Notes: generated by a model not told the origin, from the sequence alone. DNA of 64,000 nucleotides from Atriophallophorus winterbourni (GCA_013407085.1 JACCGJ010018497.1:1-64000); one strand, 5' to 3'; positions 10,529 through 22,300 are shown, counted from the first letter of the stretch. Translations and numbers: made by a program.

Positions 10529-11503
10529 ATGGAATTCAACGTTGCAACTGATATCTCGAGTGGTCTGTACAAAACGAACGCATCTAGCAATACGAACACA
10601 CATCTTGCCTCTAACAACACCAATGTTTGCAACAAGCAAGATGAATCTGCGCGAGTTGTTTTCCTCGGAGCAGCAAAAGTGGGAAAGACTGCCATCATCC
10701 AACGTTTCCTATACAACAAATTTGACGTAAAATATAATCCTACCGTTGAGGACATACACACGAAAAAATTTGTGGTGCGCAACAATCTCGTACGATTGGT
10801 ATTAATGGACACCGCTGGCAGTTTTGATTTCCCGGCCATGTTAAGATTGTGCATCTCAAAAGCTAGCGCATTTGTGTTGGTTTTCTCACACGACAACGAG
10901 GAATCACTTTTCCAAGCTGGTCAGCTACTGCAACAAATCAAATCACAACGAAAAGATTATGCACCACTTGCTACAATGAATGTACATGAAATAACCGAGA
11001 CAAACGACGACGAAAACCCTACACTGACAGCATCTCCCCCAATCACGGTAGTATGTAACAAATCTGATATTCCGCTTGCTCATTCACGTATCGGCGAGAG
11101 TGCCATTATGGAATGGCTTTTAACTCATGGACTAAAGCCTTCACAATTTGTATACGCAAGCGCGAAAACAAACGAATCGATCTTAGCAATCTTCAAATCG
11201 TTATGGTATCAAAACGAATTGACCAAGACCATACGATTTGATTCCTGGGAAGGTGTTAGACGAGCAAGCCTATTGACAAGTCGTCCAAGAACTCCACCCC
11301 ACACTCAATTGACTGACTTTTCTGCCCTTAGTGACCCAGTTACAATGACCAATATAAATGCAGGAGAAATGGATTCAGAAAAATCCTCACTCAAACCCAG
11401 ATCGAGTTTGGTTCACCGCAGTTTGAAACTGAATCGGAGATCGAGTTCGAAATCGAACAAAAGCCAGTCCGATGTTACTCATATTGATTGTGTCATTTCT
11501 TAA
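10529..11503 (+). CDS. RASD (Dexras/Rhes)-like small GTPase
   Basis: Single-exon gene for a 324-residue Ras-superfamily GTPase, expected to switch between GTP- and GDP-bound states at membranes. All G boxes are visible: G1 GAAKVGKT (47-54), G2 PTVED (71-75, Thr72), G3 DTAGS (94-98), G4 NKSD (177-180), G5 SAK (211-213). FPAMLRL after G3 and the IEDxH/VEDIH switch region are typical of RASD proteins rather than classical Ras. It ends in CVIS (321-324), a CAAX box predicting farnesylation, after a Ser/Arg/Lys-rich tail (284-314). Unlike Ras, the residue after DTAG is Ser, not Gln, so intrinsic GTPase activity is probably low. An acidic insert of about 25 residues lies before G4. The start is supported by a TAA two codons upstream and the context AATATGG. 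The orthologue could be RASD1- or RASD2-like; the sequence does not decide. Confidence 0.92.
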   Translation: MEFNVATDISSGLYKTNASSNTNTHLASNNTNVCNKQDESARVVFLGAAKVGKTAIIQRFLYNKFDVKYNPTVEDIHTKKFVVRNNLVRLVLMDTAGSFDFPAMLRLCISKASAFVLVFSHDNEESLFQAGQLLQQIKSQRKDYAPLATMNVHEITETNDDENPTLTASPPITVVCNKSDIPLAHSRIGESAIMEWLLTHGLKPSQFVYASAKTNESILAIFKSLWYQNELTKTIRFDSWEGVRRASLLTSRPRTPPHTQLTDFSALSDPVTMTNINAGEMDSEKSSLKPRSSLVHRSLKLNRRSSSKSNKSQSDVTHIDCVIS

Positions 11504-11817
11504 ATTACAATTAATCCTATCAATATATTTTGACCCGGTAATTTATCTACTCACTGTCCAAGCTATTCTAGGTTATAAATTGAAACTTGTAGACAATTTG
11601 AAACCCTTCATAAACTCAACATTTATACAATTATACCAAATGTATTTAAAGAAATTAGTTATGACTGTCAAAGGTAAATCGATCTGTTTCTTTAAAAGAG
11701 TTGAATTTGAATCCTCGTGTTAAAAAATAATTAAGAACGATCGACGTATACTTCAGCTTTAGGCTCCTTTATTTTACGTGATTGTTTACTTTTGACCAAA
11801 TAGGCCATAATGGATAA

Positions 11818-11823
11818 AATAAA
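11818..11823 (+). terminator. Candidate polyadenylation signal AATAAA
   Basis: Canonical AATAAA about 315 nt after the stop codon of the GTPase gene, the first one downstream. It would give a short 3'UTR. Not testable without transcript data. Confidence 0.45.
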
Positions 11824-12083
11824 GTCAGTAACAAGCGTTTCTGTTAAAAATGCTTCTGTTATTACGAAAGCAAAACAGGATGCATCAAATCACTAGGTAT
11901 GATTCAAGACCACAACTGTTATTTCAAATATGAAGTGTCCAAAATGGAATTTAGTCGCAAACCATCTAATATTTTACTTGGTTTACGCGTATGCATTCAA
12001 AATTGTCACAAGTGAAGTATCAACATTATTGAGTAAATCAACTTGGAGCTATCTCATCAAACAGATCTATATTTTTCTGTAAC

Positions 12084-12266
12084 TGTAGTATACTTACCAA
12101 TACAATAATGTCCCCAAGAATGTTGGAGAAAAGGCACAGGAGATGAAAGGTTTATCGCGGTAGCCAAAAGGTGCACGAAAGTACAGGGTAGCAATCACGG
12201 AACACGAATCAACGGGAAGTGTGTATCAAGGTCAAATGTTATGTACAGTTAAACAATGTTTTTACA
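12084..12266 (-). repeat. 3' LTR of the gag-only element
   Basis: 183 bp, TG...CA ends, direct repeat of 13541-13723. The sequence just inside it (minus-strand CTTGGAAGGCGCTG) is only weakly purine-rich, so the polypurine tract is not well defined. Confidence 0.9.
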
Positions 12267-12467
12267 CAGCGCCTTCCAAGAAGTCTGGTCAGAGGAGACT
12301 TTTGGTCAGAAATTGACAATTGAACTGGCCAAGCGGTGTCAGGGCGTTCCAGGCTGGAACATAATCTCTCAGCAATAGTCACTTCGAAGTCAGCCAATGC
12401 GTGGGTCGATTGTCGGTGGTGACCAAGGTAGGATACACGAAAACCGATACGTACTAAGCCAAGTCAC

Positions 12468-12530
12468 GTCTCACATGGAGTGAACGTGCTGCCAGAGCCG
12501 AATCACATGGGGTGAACGTGCTGCTAGCGG
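12468..12530. repeat. Short direct repeat in LTR-element interior
   Basis: CACATGGRGTGAACGTGCTGC occurs twice, about 33 bp apart, near the 3' LTR. A second local repeat of about 45 bp (GATACACGAAGRATGCGTGT core) occurs at about 12847-12890 and 13468-13510. Confidence 0.7.
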
Positions 12531-12758
12531 GAATCGCCCGTCTGGCATGGTCTTAGTATGAACCCAGTAGGAGCAGATGTAGGCTCATCTGTAGGCTTGA
12601 CAACGAAGAACCAGTAGCTTCGAAAACATAGTCCGTGCTGAGAAGTTTCTGCACCGTCAGGGTCGATGGCAAACGGCCTCGCTTGGAGAAAGCTAAGTGG
12701 CGTGTCGTCGGGCTGGCGAGGACCTTGTTTGATAAGTTTCGTGTTAGGTGGCGAGTGC

Positions 12759-13372
12759 TCATTGTTGGAGCTTCCGGATAAGATGGTGACAAGCGTTGGT
12801 GATCCGGGGGTGGCGCGTGCCACGGTTTCCAGAGCGGAGGTGCGTGTGTACCGAAAGGATACACGAAGGATGCGTGTACTTCGGGCTACCGGATAGGATG
12901 GCGACAAGCTCAGATACCGGAGTGCTTTTTGGAGCAACCAAGATGGGTTGCACGCACTCAGGTAAGCGCAGGAGCCATAGTTCCTTTAGTGAGGACTCGT
13001 CCATGTGCGATGACCCTAGCAGGCGGCGCATCTTCATTAGCATGGTAGATGGCTTTTTGTTGGCAATTTCTAAGTTGCAGAACAGCTGCTGTAGTCTAGA
13101 TCTTTCAGACGGAAGCATGCGAGAAATCACGGCTTGTTTGACGATACAGTAGCGGTCACCTATGGGTGCAGTCAGGACTGCGTCGCGTACCTGTAACAAC
13201 ACATTCGCGGGGAGTTTCTGCATTACATGTGAAAACATGGCGGAGTCATCATTATATTTGTATAACTGAATTCAGTTTTTAAAAAATAAAACCAATACTC
13301 TGGGTCCTGTGGACTAAAGCTGCGTATTGTGATGACAGTCGAAGCCAAAATAACGCGTTTAGAATCACTCAT
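12759..13372 (-). pseudogene. Gag-like polyprotein remnant
   Basis: Minus-strand reading frame for a Ty3/gypsy-type capsid. The N-terminal part (13372-13260) has the FSPQDPEYWFYFLKTEF block, the usual P.DPE.WF.....F signature. The second part (13238-12759) has LPANVLLQVRDAV, YCIVKQAVISR, RLQQLF, KPSTMLMKMRRL and LKELWLLRLPECVQPIL, which is the capsid helix series in order. One frameshift near 13260-13268 separates the halves. The frame dissolves after the LPECVQ block into local repeats, and no CHCC zinc knuckle or DTG protease follows. Probably supplied virion packaging only, when alive. Confidence 0.8.
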
Positions 13373-13519
13373 GACAAACAGGAGTAATTGATGCAAAAAA
13401 TGCACGATTAAAAGAGGTAAAAAATTACCTGAAAACTCCGATGTGAAGCGGCAAAATTTTGACGTACCGGAAAAGATACACGAAGAATGCGTGTATGTCG
13501 GGCTCACCAATTTTCGTGT

Positions 13520-13537
13520 ATCACGTCGGGCTCACCA
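13520..13537 (-). promoter_or_regulatory. Primer-binding site, tRNA-Trp type
   Basis: Three bases inside the 5' LTR the minus strand reads TGGTGAGCCCGACGTGAT. The complement of a eukaryotic tRNA-Trp 3' end (with CCA) is TGGTGACCCCGACGTGAT, a single mismatch at position 7. Use of tRNA-Trp as primer is a known trait of CsRn1-clade Ty3/gypsy elements. Confidence 0.7.
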
Positions 13538-13540
13538 ATT

Positions 13541-13723
13541 TGTAGTACATTTACCACTACAATAATGTCCCCAAGAATGTTGGAGAAAAGGCACAGGATA
13601 TGAAAGGTAAATCGCGGTAGCCAAAAGATGCACGAAGGTACAGGGTAGCAATCACGGAACACGATTCAACGGGAAGTGTGTATCAAGGTCAATTGTTATG
13701 TACAGTTAAAAAATGTTGTTACA
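13541..13723 (-). repeat. 5' LTR of the gag-only element
   Basis: 183 bp. In the element's orientation it begins TGTAACAACA and ends ACTACA, the usual TG...CA. The same sequence recurs as solo LTRs at 23882-24066 and 56826-57010. Confidence 0.9.
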
Positions 13724-13727
13724 TAAC

Positions 13728-15317
13728 TTAGACTATATTCTCGAATAAAATTTTGAATCTTTCCGAATAACCGATTAACTATCATATCTCATTGAAAGGA
13801 TGAGTTTAAATGAAATGTTATAAAGATCTTCGATCGAATCCCACAATCACAGATATCCTGTGGTTGGTGAGGACATTTTGCGATACGTTAAAATAATCTT
13901 GCAACAACGTTCGCTGTGAGATTTACCATCCATTCGCTTTGACTGCGCGGACTAATTTCAGTAGCAGAACTCGCTTACAATTTGCTATAAATTTAGATTA
14001 GACATTCGAATTTCAGGTGGAAATCAATAGCTCACATTGTTTCATAGCCGTAAGTAAAACTTAAACCAAATTTATCGTAAACGTTTATTAATTAGTCAGA
14101 AAACAAATTATCATTGATTATAACCTTCACTTTGCAGTTTCAGCAAAATCCATTTTGTCACATTATTAAATATTGACTTTTCGTGTATAAGTTAGTTCAT
14201 GGGTTTTCTCGGAATTAAGATATGGATTTGCAAACATTTCGTCACCAAACACGATGCCACCATCCGAAAAACATTTCGTAGCGATTTGACAACGAGATTC
14301 ATCTTATGACATCTTATTTGCTACCGAACATAAGATAACTAATTAACAAAAGACGTTACTTTTTCTTTCGTTTAGGTATGTATTAGAAAAGGCTAAAAAC
14401 GAAAGCCAGAATGCCAAGCAACCACATATAAAATCAGACAGAAAATAAAACACTATTGGTACTGTTGTAAAATCACTCATAAAAAGTTGTTGTGGATGAC
14501 GGCATCTTGTTCAAAGACGGAACGTCATTAACCAGTAATACTAGCGTGAAGTATATAACAAAATTCTTCTGTATCTCGATGAAACCACGGGGTAAAAATA
14601 CATGGGTGAATTCATTTCGCATTTTGGCACTTGCCACTTAATCAATTGTGGGTAAATAAACTGGTGGATGTCACAAATTGAGTGAAAATGCATAAATAGA
14701 GCGAAGGGGTCTCTGATACAAGCCCGTATTATTCTTTTAATTGTTCCTGATTGTGTGAAACGTGGGCGACATCGATTGGGATGTCTGTGTCTTATAGATT
14801 GCGTTCAGCTGACCGATCGATACGTCACTTTGGCTGGTTGTGTTTATATCACTCCATCGTGATGCGTCACATCTCAAAATACATTCTATATGATCCTGAT
14901 TGACATCCGAGAATAATTGGTGTTTCTGATTGGGTTCGTCCAATATAAATGTGTTTGATGGGCAGAGGTGAGTTCTATTGGATTGATTAATTTCAGCAAA
15001 CTGTAGTGATTTGCTTCTATTCAGAAGCCTGTCGACTGCTCAATAAAGTTAAAATCAAAAGCGTTTGTCATTTTACTCGGCATAACGAGAGAAAATCGTT
15101 AAAAATTCAAGAATTCACGGTGTAAAACTCTTATAGTTGTACAATACCACAGGATATATGTATAAGGAAAAAACTGAGGCGTTTGGAAGGTCGATAGATT
15201 TTATGAGTAAAAAATGTCATGTCTTGTCTCGGAATGCTGAAAAAATATTCGTTAGGATGGAATTCATAGGCATAACTCTATCCAATTTGTTTCTGAGAAT
15301 CGTTTCACTTGATGATT
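13728..15317. other. No recognisable feature
   Basis: AT-rich, only short ORFs (a 68-residue minus ORF at 14737-14943 without recognisable domain). I see no tRNA or repeat. Confidence 0.5.
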
Positions 15318-16270
15318 TTACATAATCTGACCATAAAGAGCTCCATAAGAAACAAACGCGCACCGAATAGAAATTAGTAGATCCAATGCCCATATATGAG
15401 TGCGAGTGCTATGGCTTGACCAGAGGTGATTTAGATGTCTCAAGGGATAAAATTTTGAGTTCAGTATTTTGTAAGTGATGATTATATCTGATCGAACTCT
15501 TCTGCGTGCCAGTGTATCCAAATTAAGATACCACAGTCGACCTTCGTAAGGAAGGACACGAAGGCAGGGCGCCATTTTAGTTTCTCTGCAATAAATCCTC
15601 TCTAGCAGCTTGATGTCTTTTGAAGCCAGGGTGACCAAGCTTGCACTAAGTAATCGAACATTTTGTTAATATACGTATTTAGAAGCAGGGAGAACGTTTC
15701 AACGGAAAAAAACGTCTAAAACTCAGTCGAAGCATATCAAGCATGAGGATAGCTCCGATGTACGCAGATTAGCATTACATGCTCTTCTTCAGACTCGCTA
15801 ATCCAAACGCTGTGATCTTTTTTTCTTTTTCCATTGCAGTTTTTGGGATCCAATACAATAAAATAATGGGAAATTGTTTAACTATCTACAAGATTTTGAA
15901 ATATTTGAAGTTGAATGGAAGCTTTTTCCACCCTTACAAGCAGCTTAATCTATCCAAAGGATTCTGTAACCGCCAACAGTACATGCTTTAAAGTTTTTTA
16001 TCATTCGCGAAAATAAATATCTTGGCCGTGACGAGTTTCGCAGTGTCATTGACGTACACTAAGTACCGAACAATTTGGGACAGCAATAATGACTTCGATT
16101 TCATTCGACATCACGCGGTACTGCTACCTTGAGGACCTAACATCTCAGCTAAGTAAGAAGACACCAATTAATAAGAGCCTGTTGCAGCTTAATCAGCAGT
16201 ATAGAATGATCCACGCGATCAAACACCTTTGATATGTCCAATCAATCAATATGTCGTCAGTAGACGCCCC
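15318..16270 (-). pseudogene. Eroded CR1 RT fragment
   Basis: Minus strand. Near 16210 the frame gives VFDRVDHSILL, RT motif A. Near 16080-16030 there are remnants of the VYVND and ADD blocks in shifted frames. The 106-residue ORF 15638-15318 is the post-RT region, with LLERIYCRETKM, LRVLPYEGRLWYLNLDTL and RRVRSDIIITYKIL, which match the conserved thumb/C-terminal block of the other CR1 copies. Many stops and frameshifts make it older than elements A, C and E. Sequence past 16280 is not clearly CR1. Confidence 0.75.
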
Positions 16271-16435
16271 ATTTACTCTTCAATCTGCTTAGCGACGGCT
16301 GCCTTGCAGGTCGCACTTGGTTGTGAAGCAGACTCGAGCAAGCGCCGAGTGGTGCTGGGGACGCCGCTTTATACCCAAATTCCCAAGAATCTTCATTGAA
16401 GCCGACTCATCCTCTTGGAGGAGATCGTGGCACAG

Positions 16436-16452
16436 AAGTAAGTAAGTAAGTG
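16436..16452. repeat. (AAGT)n microsatellite
   Basis: Four AAGT/GTAA units inside an unassigned 71-residue minus ORF (16289-16504). Confidence 0.9.
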
Positions 16453-16504
16453 ACTGCATCGCAATCAGTGTTTGCACTACCCGGCTGTTCATCGGGTTCA
16501 GCAT

Positions 16505-17630
16505 CCCGCGTATTCTCTTTACATAGTGGAGCCTCTTGTGTCGGTACCGAATGTGAGGATGGATTAAGTTTGGCTTGGGCTATTTAGTGAATTATATAGG
16601 TCTTTACTATTGACTCCAGTTTTTCCTCTAATTTTTGATAACGTATCTCAAAATATTTGACCTGATATTCTAGGTTCCCTTTGATGTCGGCGTCGTTGGA
16701 CGGCTTTGTTCGACAGACACTGAACCCATAACAGACAACTTGAATTTCAGCATTATTAAATAAAAAAATGCTTCTGGGGCCTAAACTTAATAGAAATTAG
16801 TATGTATCTTGGTGTATCAAATATAAGACACGACTACTTTCGAATTCAAAATTACCTCCTTTTTGTTAATTTTACACAAATCTCGTGTACGTTTCTTGGG
16901 TACTGAGATCCGACGGTAGTTGAAGTCATTTCATGAAGTCATTTAATGAACAGTAGGTGTGGATTTAGGTGGCTTCCATTCAAACAGCTAGACGAGCATC
17001 GATAGTTTAAGGTTTAAGAGACAAAATGTTCTGAGTTTGTGCTGGAACGTATTGCAACGTCTGCCTGGCTAATTATTTAGTCGTGGTGACAGTAGATTTG
17101 AACTCACACAAAGGAAAAACGTTTGTTGGATGCAGCAAAATATATTATCTTCCAAATAATAGTGGTATTGAGCAAGTCAAAGCAGCGAAAACAATTTGCT
17201 CGCTTCACGAATGAATTTTTTTAAAATGTTGATCACATGGTACCAAAATGATAAGATCAAATAAATCTCTTCAAAGGGAATCGAATGGCCTAAGAATGAT
17301 CCTAATAGAACCAGCGAGTGACGAGTAATGTTCAAAAGTATCGGAGCAGAGAATAATGCGTCCATACCACAGACACGGCGCTAACCAAATCATTTCACGT
17401 TTATTCATGACAGTCAGAATTTATATTATCTAGTGAACTGTTCTTCAAAAATTGATTTACGAATTGTTGGTAACTAGTAATTGATCGCTTTCGTAACGGT
17501 TCCTAGGTATAAATGCTTACTGATGGCACTTTGCTTGTACATTTCCTTTTACCAATTAAACCCCCAAAAAGTAATAAGTAAACTAACTGCAGCCATAATT
17601 AGGTGAGAAAAAATTCAGCAATTCTGTAAA
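16505..17630. other. No recognisable feature
   Basis: AT-rich sequence without domain-bearing ORFs. The 62-residue minus ORF at 17177-17365 resembles nothing I know. Confidence 0.5.
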
Positions 17631-17633
17631 CCA

Positions 17634-17990
17634 TTGGCGTTCATAAATTGTTGTTGTTGGACACCTTCAGTCGATGTACATCACAAGCGCATAGTGGTTT
17701 CATGCTCTGGAGTTGTTCACGTGACCAAAGAGTCTGATTCTGAAGTGACAATCTCTCCCACATCGCTCACAGCGAAAGGCTGCACTCGGTCGATCGATGT
17801 CAGTTGCGCGCGATCTACGATTAGAAGCCAAGAGCATTATCTGCTCTCCCACAGCAAGAACACGACGCTTTATACAGTGCCTTGAAAGTGAGTGGTCAAG
17901 AGCAAGTTCTTCCCGATTTGTTGGATCCAGTTTAAGAGTATTCATATCTCATTTGCTAACGTCTTTGTACCTCAACCAAAATCTGGCTAA
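17634..17990 (-). pseudogene. RTE-like element 3' end fragment
   Basis: Minus strand matches the last part of element F (48880-49215). Shared are REELALDHSLSRHCIKRR against EELALDRSLWRHGIKRR, the AAERR/LASNRR block, and then a C-terminal finger CERCGRDCHFRIRLFGH. The 3' end reads ...GTCGATGT...CAACAACAA, the same (CAA)n tail as in F. Everything upstream in the element is missing, so it is a typical 5'-truncated insertion. Confidence 0.8.
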
Positions 17991-18164
17991 TATCCGAATT
18001 CTTGATTTAAACTCATCTTATGTTAATTTTGGATAGCAAAACCATGTTTTTTGTAAATTTCTTGAAATCAAATTAAAAGGTCGGAGAGGATTGCGAATCA
18101 TAGTCCAAAGGCTGGTGAGGTGCTAATTGTGTTAGGTCACTTGAAGCGAAATTGAATTTCTAGT

Positions 18165-18310
18165 TCATTACATTCATGACGTTGTTAGCACAGCCTTAGA
18201 GGACACTCGTTATAACATTAACCACGTCTCCCACGGCGATTCATGTCCATCTGTCGATTTCGTGCTAATTCAGCCCAGAGGTCAACCTTTCGAAAGTAGC
18301 TGTCACGTTG
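18165..18310 (+). pseudogene. Possible CR1 endonuclease scrap
   Basis: An open plus-strand stretch of about 42 codons gives NHVSHGDSCPSVDFVLI, which resembles the NH...RGxDLPSxLDFxL block of the CR1 endonucleases in A and E. The match is short and may be chance. Confidence 0.25.
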
Positions 18311-20639
18311 CCTGACCTGATTAATATTGTTGGTCCGACGAAGCTTCTGTCAGAAGTGAAAGGCTACCCAAAACTGCTCTCATCGATTGTACACAAATCA
18401 ACTTGCATTATGAATATGCGATCGGTGTCAAACATAGCCCAGTCAATTGCTAAATTACATCTATCTAATGAAACCTTCTCTCAAACGATGCGTAAGTGAA
18501 ACTTATCAGGCCGTGGGTTCCAGTTATTACAGTTTACAAATTTTCGAACCTAAATGGAATTCTTCTTATTCACTCCACTGCATGTCGACATGGATCAGAG
18601 AGATTAATTGTAGGCAACTTCCATACACCAAAGTGATCTTCAACAAATTCTGCTTTTCAAATACCTAAAGTGAATACGCTTTCAAGTGTCAACATCGAAT
18701 CGATGCGTTCTAAAATTTAAGTTAGCAACTTTTGAAAACTTTTGTTTATCATTTGCGAGCAGGGGTGTTTTTACATTAATGAATATTACGAATAAGATTA
18801 ATTCAATTTAAACTATATATTTTTAAGCAATAATAGCGTCGAAAAGTTCTTTTTAAATTTGCTTCCCGGAAATATAAATCTAGCGTCATGGTAACGACAC
18901 GTTACTTTGTGAATGTTTACCGCTAATATTCTGCATTTGGCGCGTAATTTGAATAACCACAAGTGACCTGACCTCGTATTTAATGGTATTGTATACTCAA
19001 ATTATAGCGGTGGATACATCCCAGCTACACAAATGAAAATGTTGCGAATTTGCGGAATGTCATTTAATGCTTACTCTCTGCCATTCGATAACCCGAGAAC
19101 ATATTTCGTAAACTAAAGTAGATAATGTTGTATTGAAATTAATTTGTTATCTACTTTTTAAAATTGATTATACCTATTACGTTGAATTGACTTTAACAGT
19201 TCTATGTTAAAACTTGTCAGCTTGCTTGCTGTTTGCAAATACGCTTGAGACCTGTGTGGGTTCAACATACACGGGTTTTCTGTCAACAGCAAAATAATTT
19301 TATTTTAAGGATATCCGGAAAGAATTACAATTAATATTTTGAGTTAAGAAAAAGTTTTGCAAAAGGAAGGTAGTTATTGCATTTTCTTTGTAGCTAAGCC
19401 ACACAAGCAACGGCACGAATCTTTTGAACTTAAAAGCGGAAGCCAAACAAGGTTGATTACATAGTTGATTTCGGCATCAACGATTCGACCTAATTTAAAA
19501 TTTCAGTCGTCGCTACATAATAGTGAAGGCTGAGTATATTTTCCAAAAAAAATTATTGTGTCTTTCTGAAATGTAAGCAACGGATTTATAAGAGACAATT
19601 ATATGCAATGTTCAAATAAATTAATTATGCACTAGTAGACTATACGCAATCCAAGTGTGGTCTCAATGAAAACGCGAAGATATTTAATCGTTCAGCATGG
19701 TTTTTCACAGAAAATACCAGATTATGACGAGACTACGAAAATTGCCTTATAGTTAACGGTAAAAGCAGATGCCTATCAAAAACTTCACTAGGACACGGAT
19801 CTTCAAAGACTGAATTCTTCTATAGAAAAATTCTAAATTCTGATGATCACACAGTCGGATAATTATCCCCAAAAACCTTCACAAATGACACACATCCATG
19901 CCAAATTCTATGCTATACAACATCGCCTAATAGACTGTCACCGCAAATTATACTACCTGTACGTTTGCTTCATGTAGAAAAGTTCACCCGATGAACTTTG
20001 ACGTCAGCCAAGTTTCATTTGATTTAAAGAAAATTTGTGGGTAGATTTTCAAGTTACTTGCAGTATGAACCCCTTACCTGTCAAATTAATTTGGTATTCA
20101 ACATTCAGCATGAAATATATTGCTAGCGATTCAAAACACTAAAACATGTGCTAGCTGGATAGATATTCACTTTTTTCTAAAGCAACATTTAAACCCTTCC
20201 TTCTTCTACACATTCAACGATTAATTCGTTCTGTCAAACCCAAACGATAACTAATGATATCCTATTTCATATTTAATCCAAAATATCGTGGTTAGCTATC
20301 AAATGTTGGCATTTAATATTGGTGCAATGCAAGTTGCGTAATCTCGGTTAAATAGCACACCGAAAAATATATGAAAACAAAATTATGGTTGAAAAAACAC
20401 TAAAGAGAAGTCAATGTATAAAACACTATAGCATTGGCATAAATACTCAATTTTTATCAATATGTATTCAAAACCTAAATCTCGTAAGCTAAGTTGTATC
20501 GCAGGAAAGCAACTATGTTAAGCTGGTGGAGACGATAAAGCATGTGTTCGTGCTAAACATGGGCACCGGATTACGTATAATACTCTGGGTTTTTAGGGTA
20601 TAATAAACATATTTATGCAAAACAGCTATCCGAAAATCT
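18311..20639. other. No recognisable feature
   Basis: About 2.3 kb of AT-rich DNA with many stops in every frame. I find no domain, tandem repeat or RNA gene. Confidence 0.5.
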
Positions 20640-21072
20640 ATGCCGTGACAATATACGTTTTACGGGCCGTGCGGTCGCATTATTTTGAGCTCCTGTTAAT
20701 CAGGATATACTGTTCTTACACGTACACGTACGTGGACATATTATACCTTGTTTGACTCCTCTCGAAGTCAGCTTTTTGGATATACCACTCTCGTAGCGGT
20801 ATTCGATAATACGAGCAAATTCGGATTTATCGTGATTTTCCCATATTGGATCTACGCGTGCAACTCTGTTAATACGCTTCAAGTCCTCGAAGGGATTAAC
20901 GTCATCGGAAAGATCTTATTCTTCGCCGTCGACTGGTTATATATTCAACGTCGTGAGAGCAACTACCGAAGCGCATCGCTGGAATCAATTCTGACTTTGT
21001 TCTTATTATTGAGCAACGCTTTTCGTCGCGCTCACCATATTCATCATCGATCGCTCGACGGAACCACTGCCT

Positions 21073-22300
21073 GTGCACACACAACTGAACAGTACTGCAC
21101 ACAACCTTGACCGGATGACCCCGAAAAGGATACAAAGCGCACCGGGATGCATGTGCACGGTTTGCCGAAAGTCGGTAAGTCCTAAGGCGAGGTCTGTCAC
21201 GTGTTACGCCTGTTTGTTGAAAGTGCATGCGAAATGTGACAAATCGCTGACTTCGGATTTAGTATCGATTATTAATGGAGATGACTATCCTGGTGTCTGT
21301 TATGTTTGTCTGCTTTGCAAGGCCAAATCAACACCGTCAGCCTCGGCGGCGAAAACCCCTGAATATGATATTGAGACCCGTCTAAATGGAATGGAATCCA
21401 GTTTAAAAAAACTGAATGAACTGATAATAAAAGTCATAAAGGCACCGTCGTTACCCGACTTAGAGGTTCCTGCCGAAGAGCCGGTAGATAATACATCATA
21501 CTCGAGCAGGCCAACATTTGCCCAGATAACCGCGCAGATGGTGACTAAAACGGGGAAGCGTTCGTTGGGATCAGTGACTCCTCGACATAACGGAACCGAG
21601 AAAGGACTCAAAAAATCCACTACTAAAATGACTGAGTCAAATTATAAAATAAAGTCCGCGGGTGTAAACCTAAGCGTTATATGTACAAACGTGACCGAGT
21701 CGCAGGAAACGCTGTTTGAAGCTAAGCAAAAACATGACTTAGCTGAGTGGTATAAACTCTGCAGTCAGATGAGATTGGCCGCGGTTACTCCCTCATCAAT
21801 AGTTCGATTAAACCGCCACCTGAATTCTCCTCACACAGGATGATCCTCGCCTTTTAAGAATAACGCTGCAATCTGCGGAGGACGTGGAAAACGTACTCTT
21901 AAATGCTTACATTCTTAGAGGTGTTCCAGAGACTAAATGTCGTATCCATGCAGACCTACCATGGTGGGAGCGAAAGTCGTCGCAGAAATCTCGTGAAGAA
22001 CGTAATCCAAGAAGTATTGTAATTCTTGGTGTTCCGGAAGATGCTGCTGACGTACCTTCTCAAGAAAAGTCTGAGCACGACCACAAACAGTGGAAATATC
22101 TAGCCGAAACAATTGGTATTAAAAATACCGTACTTGTGGTTGCTTTTAGGATACCGCGATCTGCCAATTATAAAGGACAAGGTACTAGCCCTTTAAAGCT
22201 AACCTTCTTCACAACTGAAATGACGGATACTATCAAACGTGAATGGAAAGCAAATAGAAAAAACCTACCCCAAAACGTCAAGTTGAGCTTCCCAAGGTGA
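21073..22300 (+). pseudogene. CR1 ORF1, PHD-type zinc finger protein, frameshifted
   Basis: Two reading frames. 21073-21843 (256 residues; the true start may be the Met at 21115) has a C4HC3 PHD-like finger: Cys28, 31, 44, 47, His52, Cys55, 79, 82. A predicted helical, possibly coiled-coil stretch follows (about 95-125). After one frameshift near 21840 the protein continues in the frame of 21884-22300, with ENVLLNAYILRG, ADLPWWER, VILGVPED and RSANYKGQG. CR1 ORF1 proteins with PHD fingers are known; they are thought to bind the element RNA or chromatin. The second half matches the fossil at 3595-4165, confirming it is conserved in the family. Confidence 0.85.

Larger units (their letters stand above)
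12080..13727 (-). mobile_element. Short gag-only LTR retrotransposon (TR-GAG-like)
   Basis: Two direct 183-bp LTRs (12084-12266 and 13541-13723) flank a 1274-bp interior. Perfect 4-bp target duplications TAAC lie outside both LTRs (12080-12083, 13724-13727). The interior carries, on the minus strand, a primer-binding site next to the 5' LTR and a gag-like reading frame, but no protease, RT, RNase H or integrase. It is therefore complete at its ends yet non-autonomous. The LTRs differ by about a dozen substitutions and no indels (about 93% identical by eye). Known gag-only elements are called TR-GAGs in plants. The PBS and 4-bp duplication point to a Ty3/gypsy element of the CsRn1 clade as the helper; that is inference. 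Confidence 0.88.

Noticed and set aside
12524..12937. Plus- and minus-strand ORFs of 76-137 residues across the LTR-element interior
   Set aside because: They overlap one another in different frames and lack domain signatures; only the minus-strand frame 12759-13372 has capsid motifs.
18308..18668. Overlapping plus ORFs of 63 and 73 residues as a small gene
   Set aside because: No domain, no start context, frames overlap; the area next to it only weakly resembles CR1 endonuclease.
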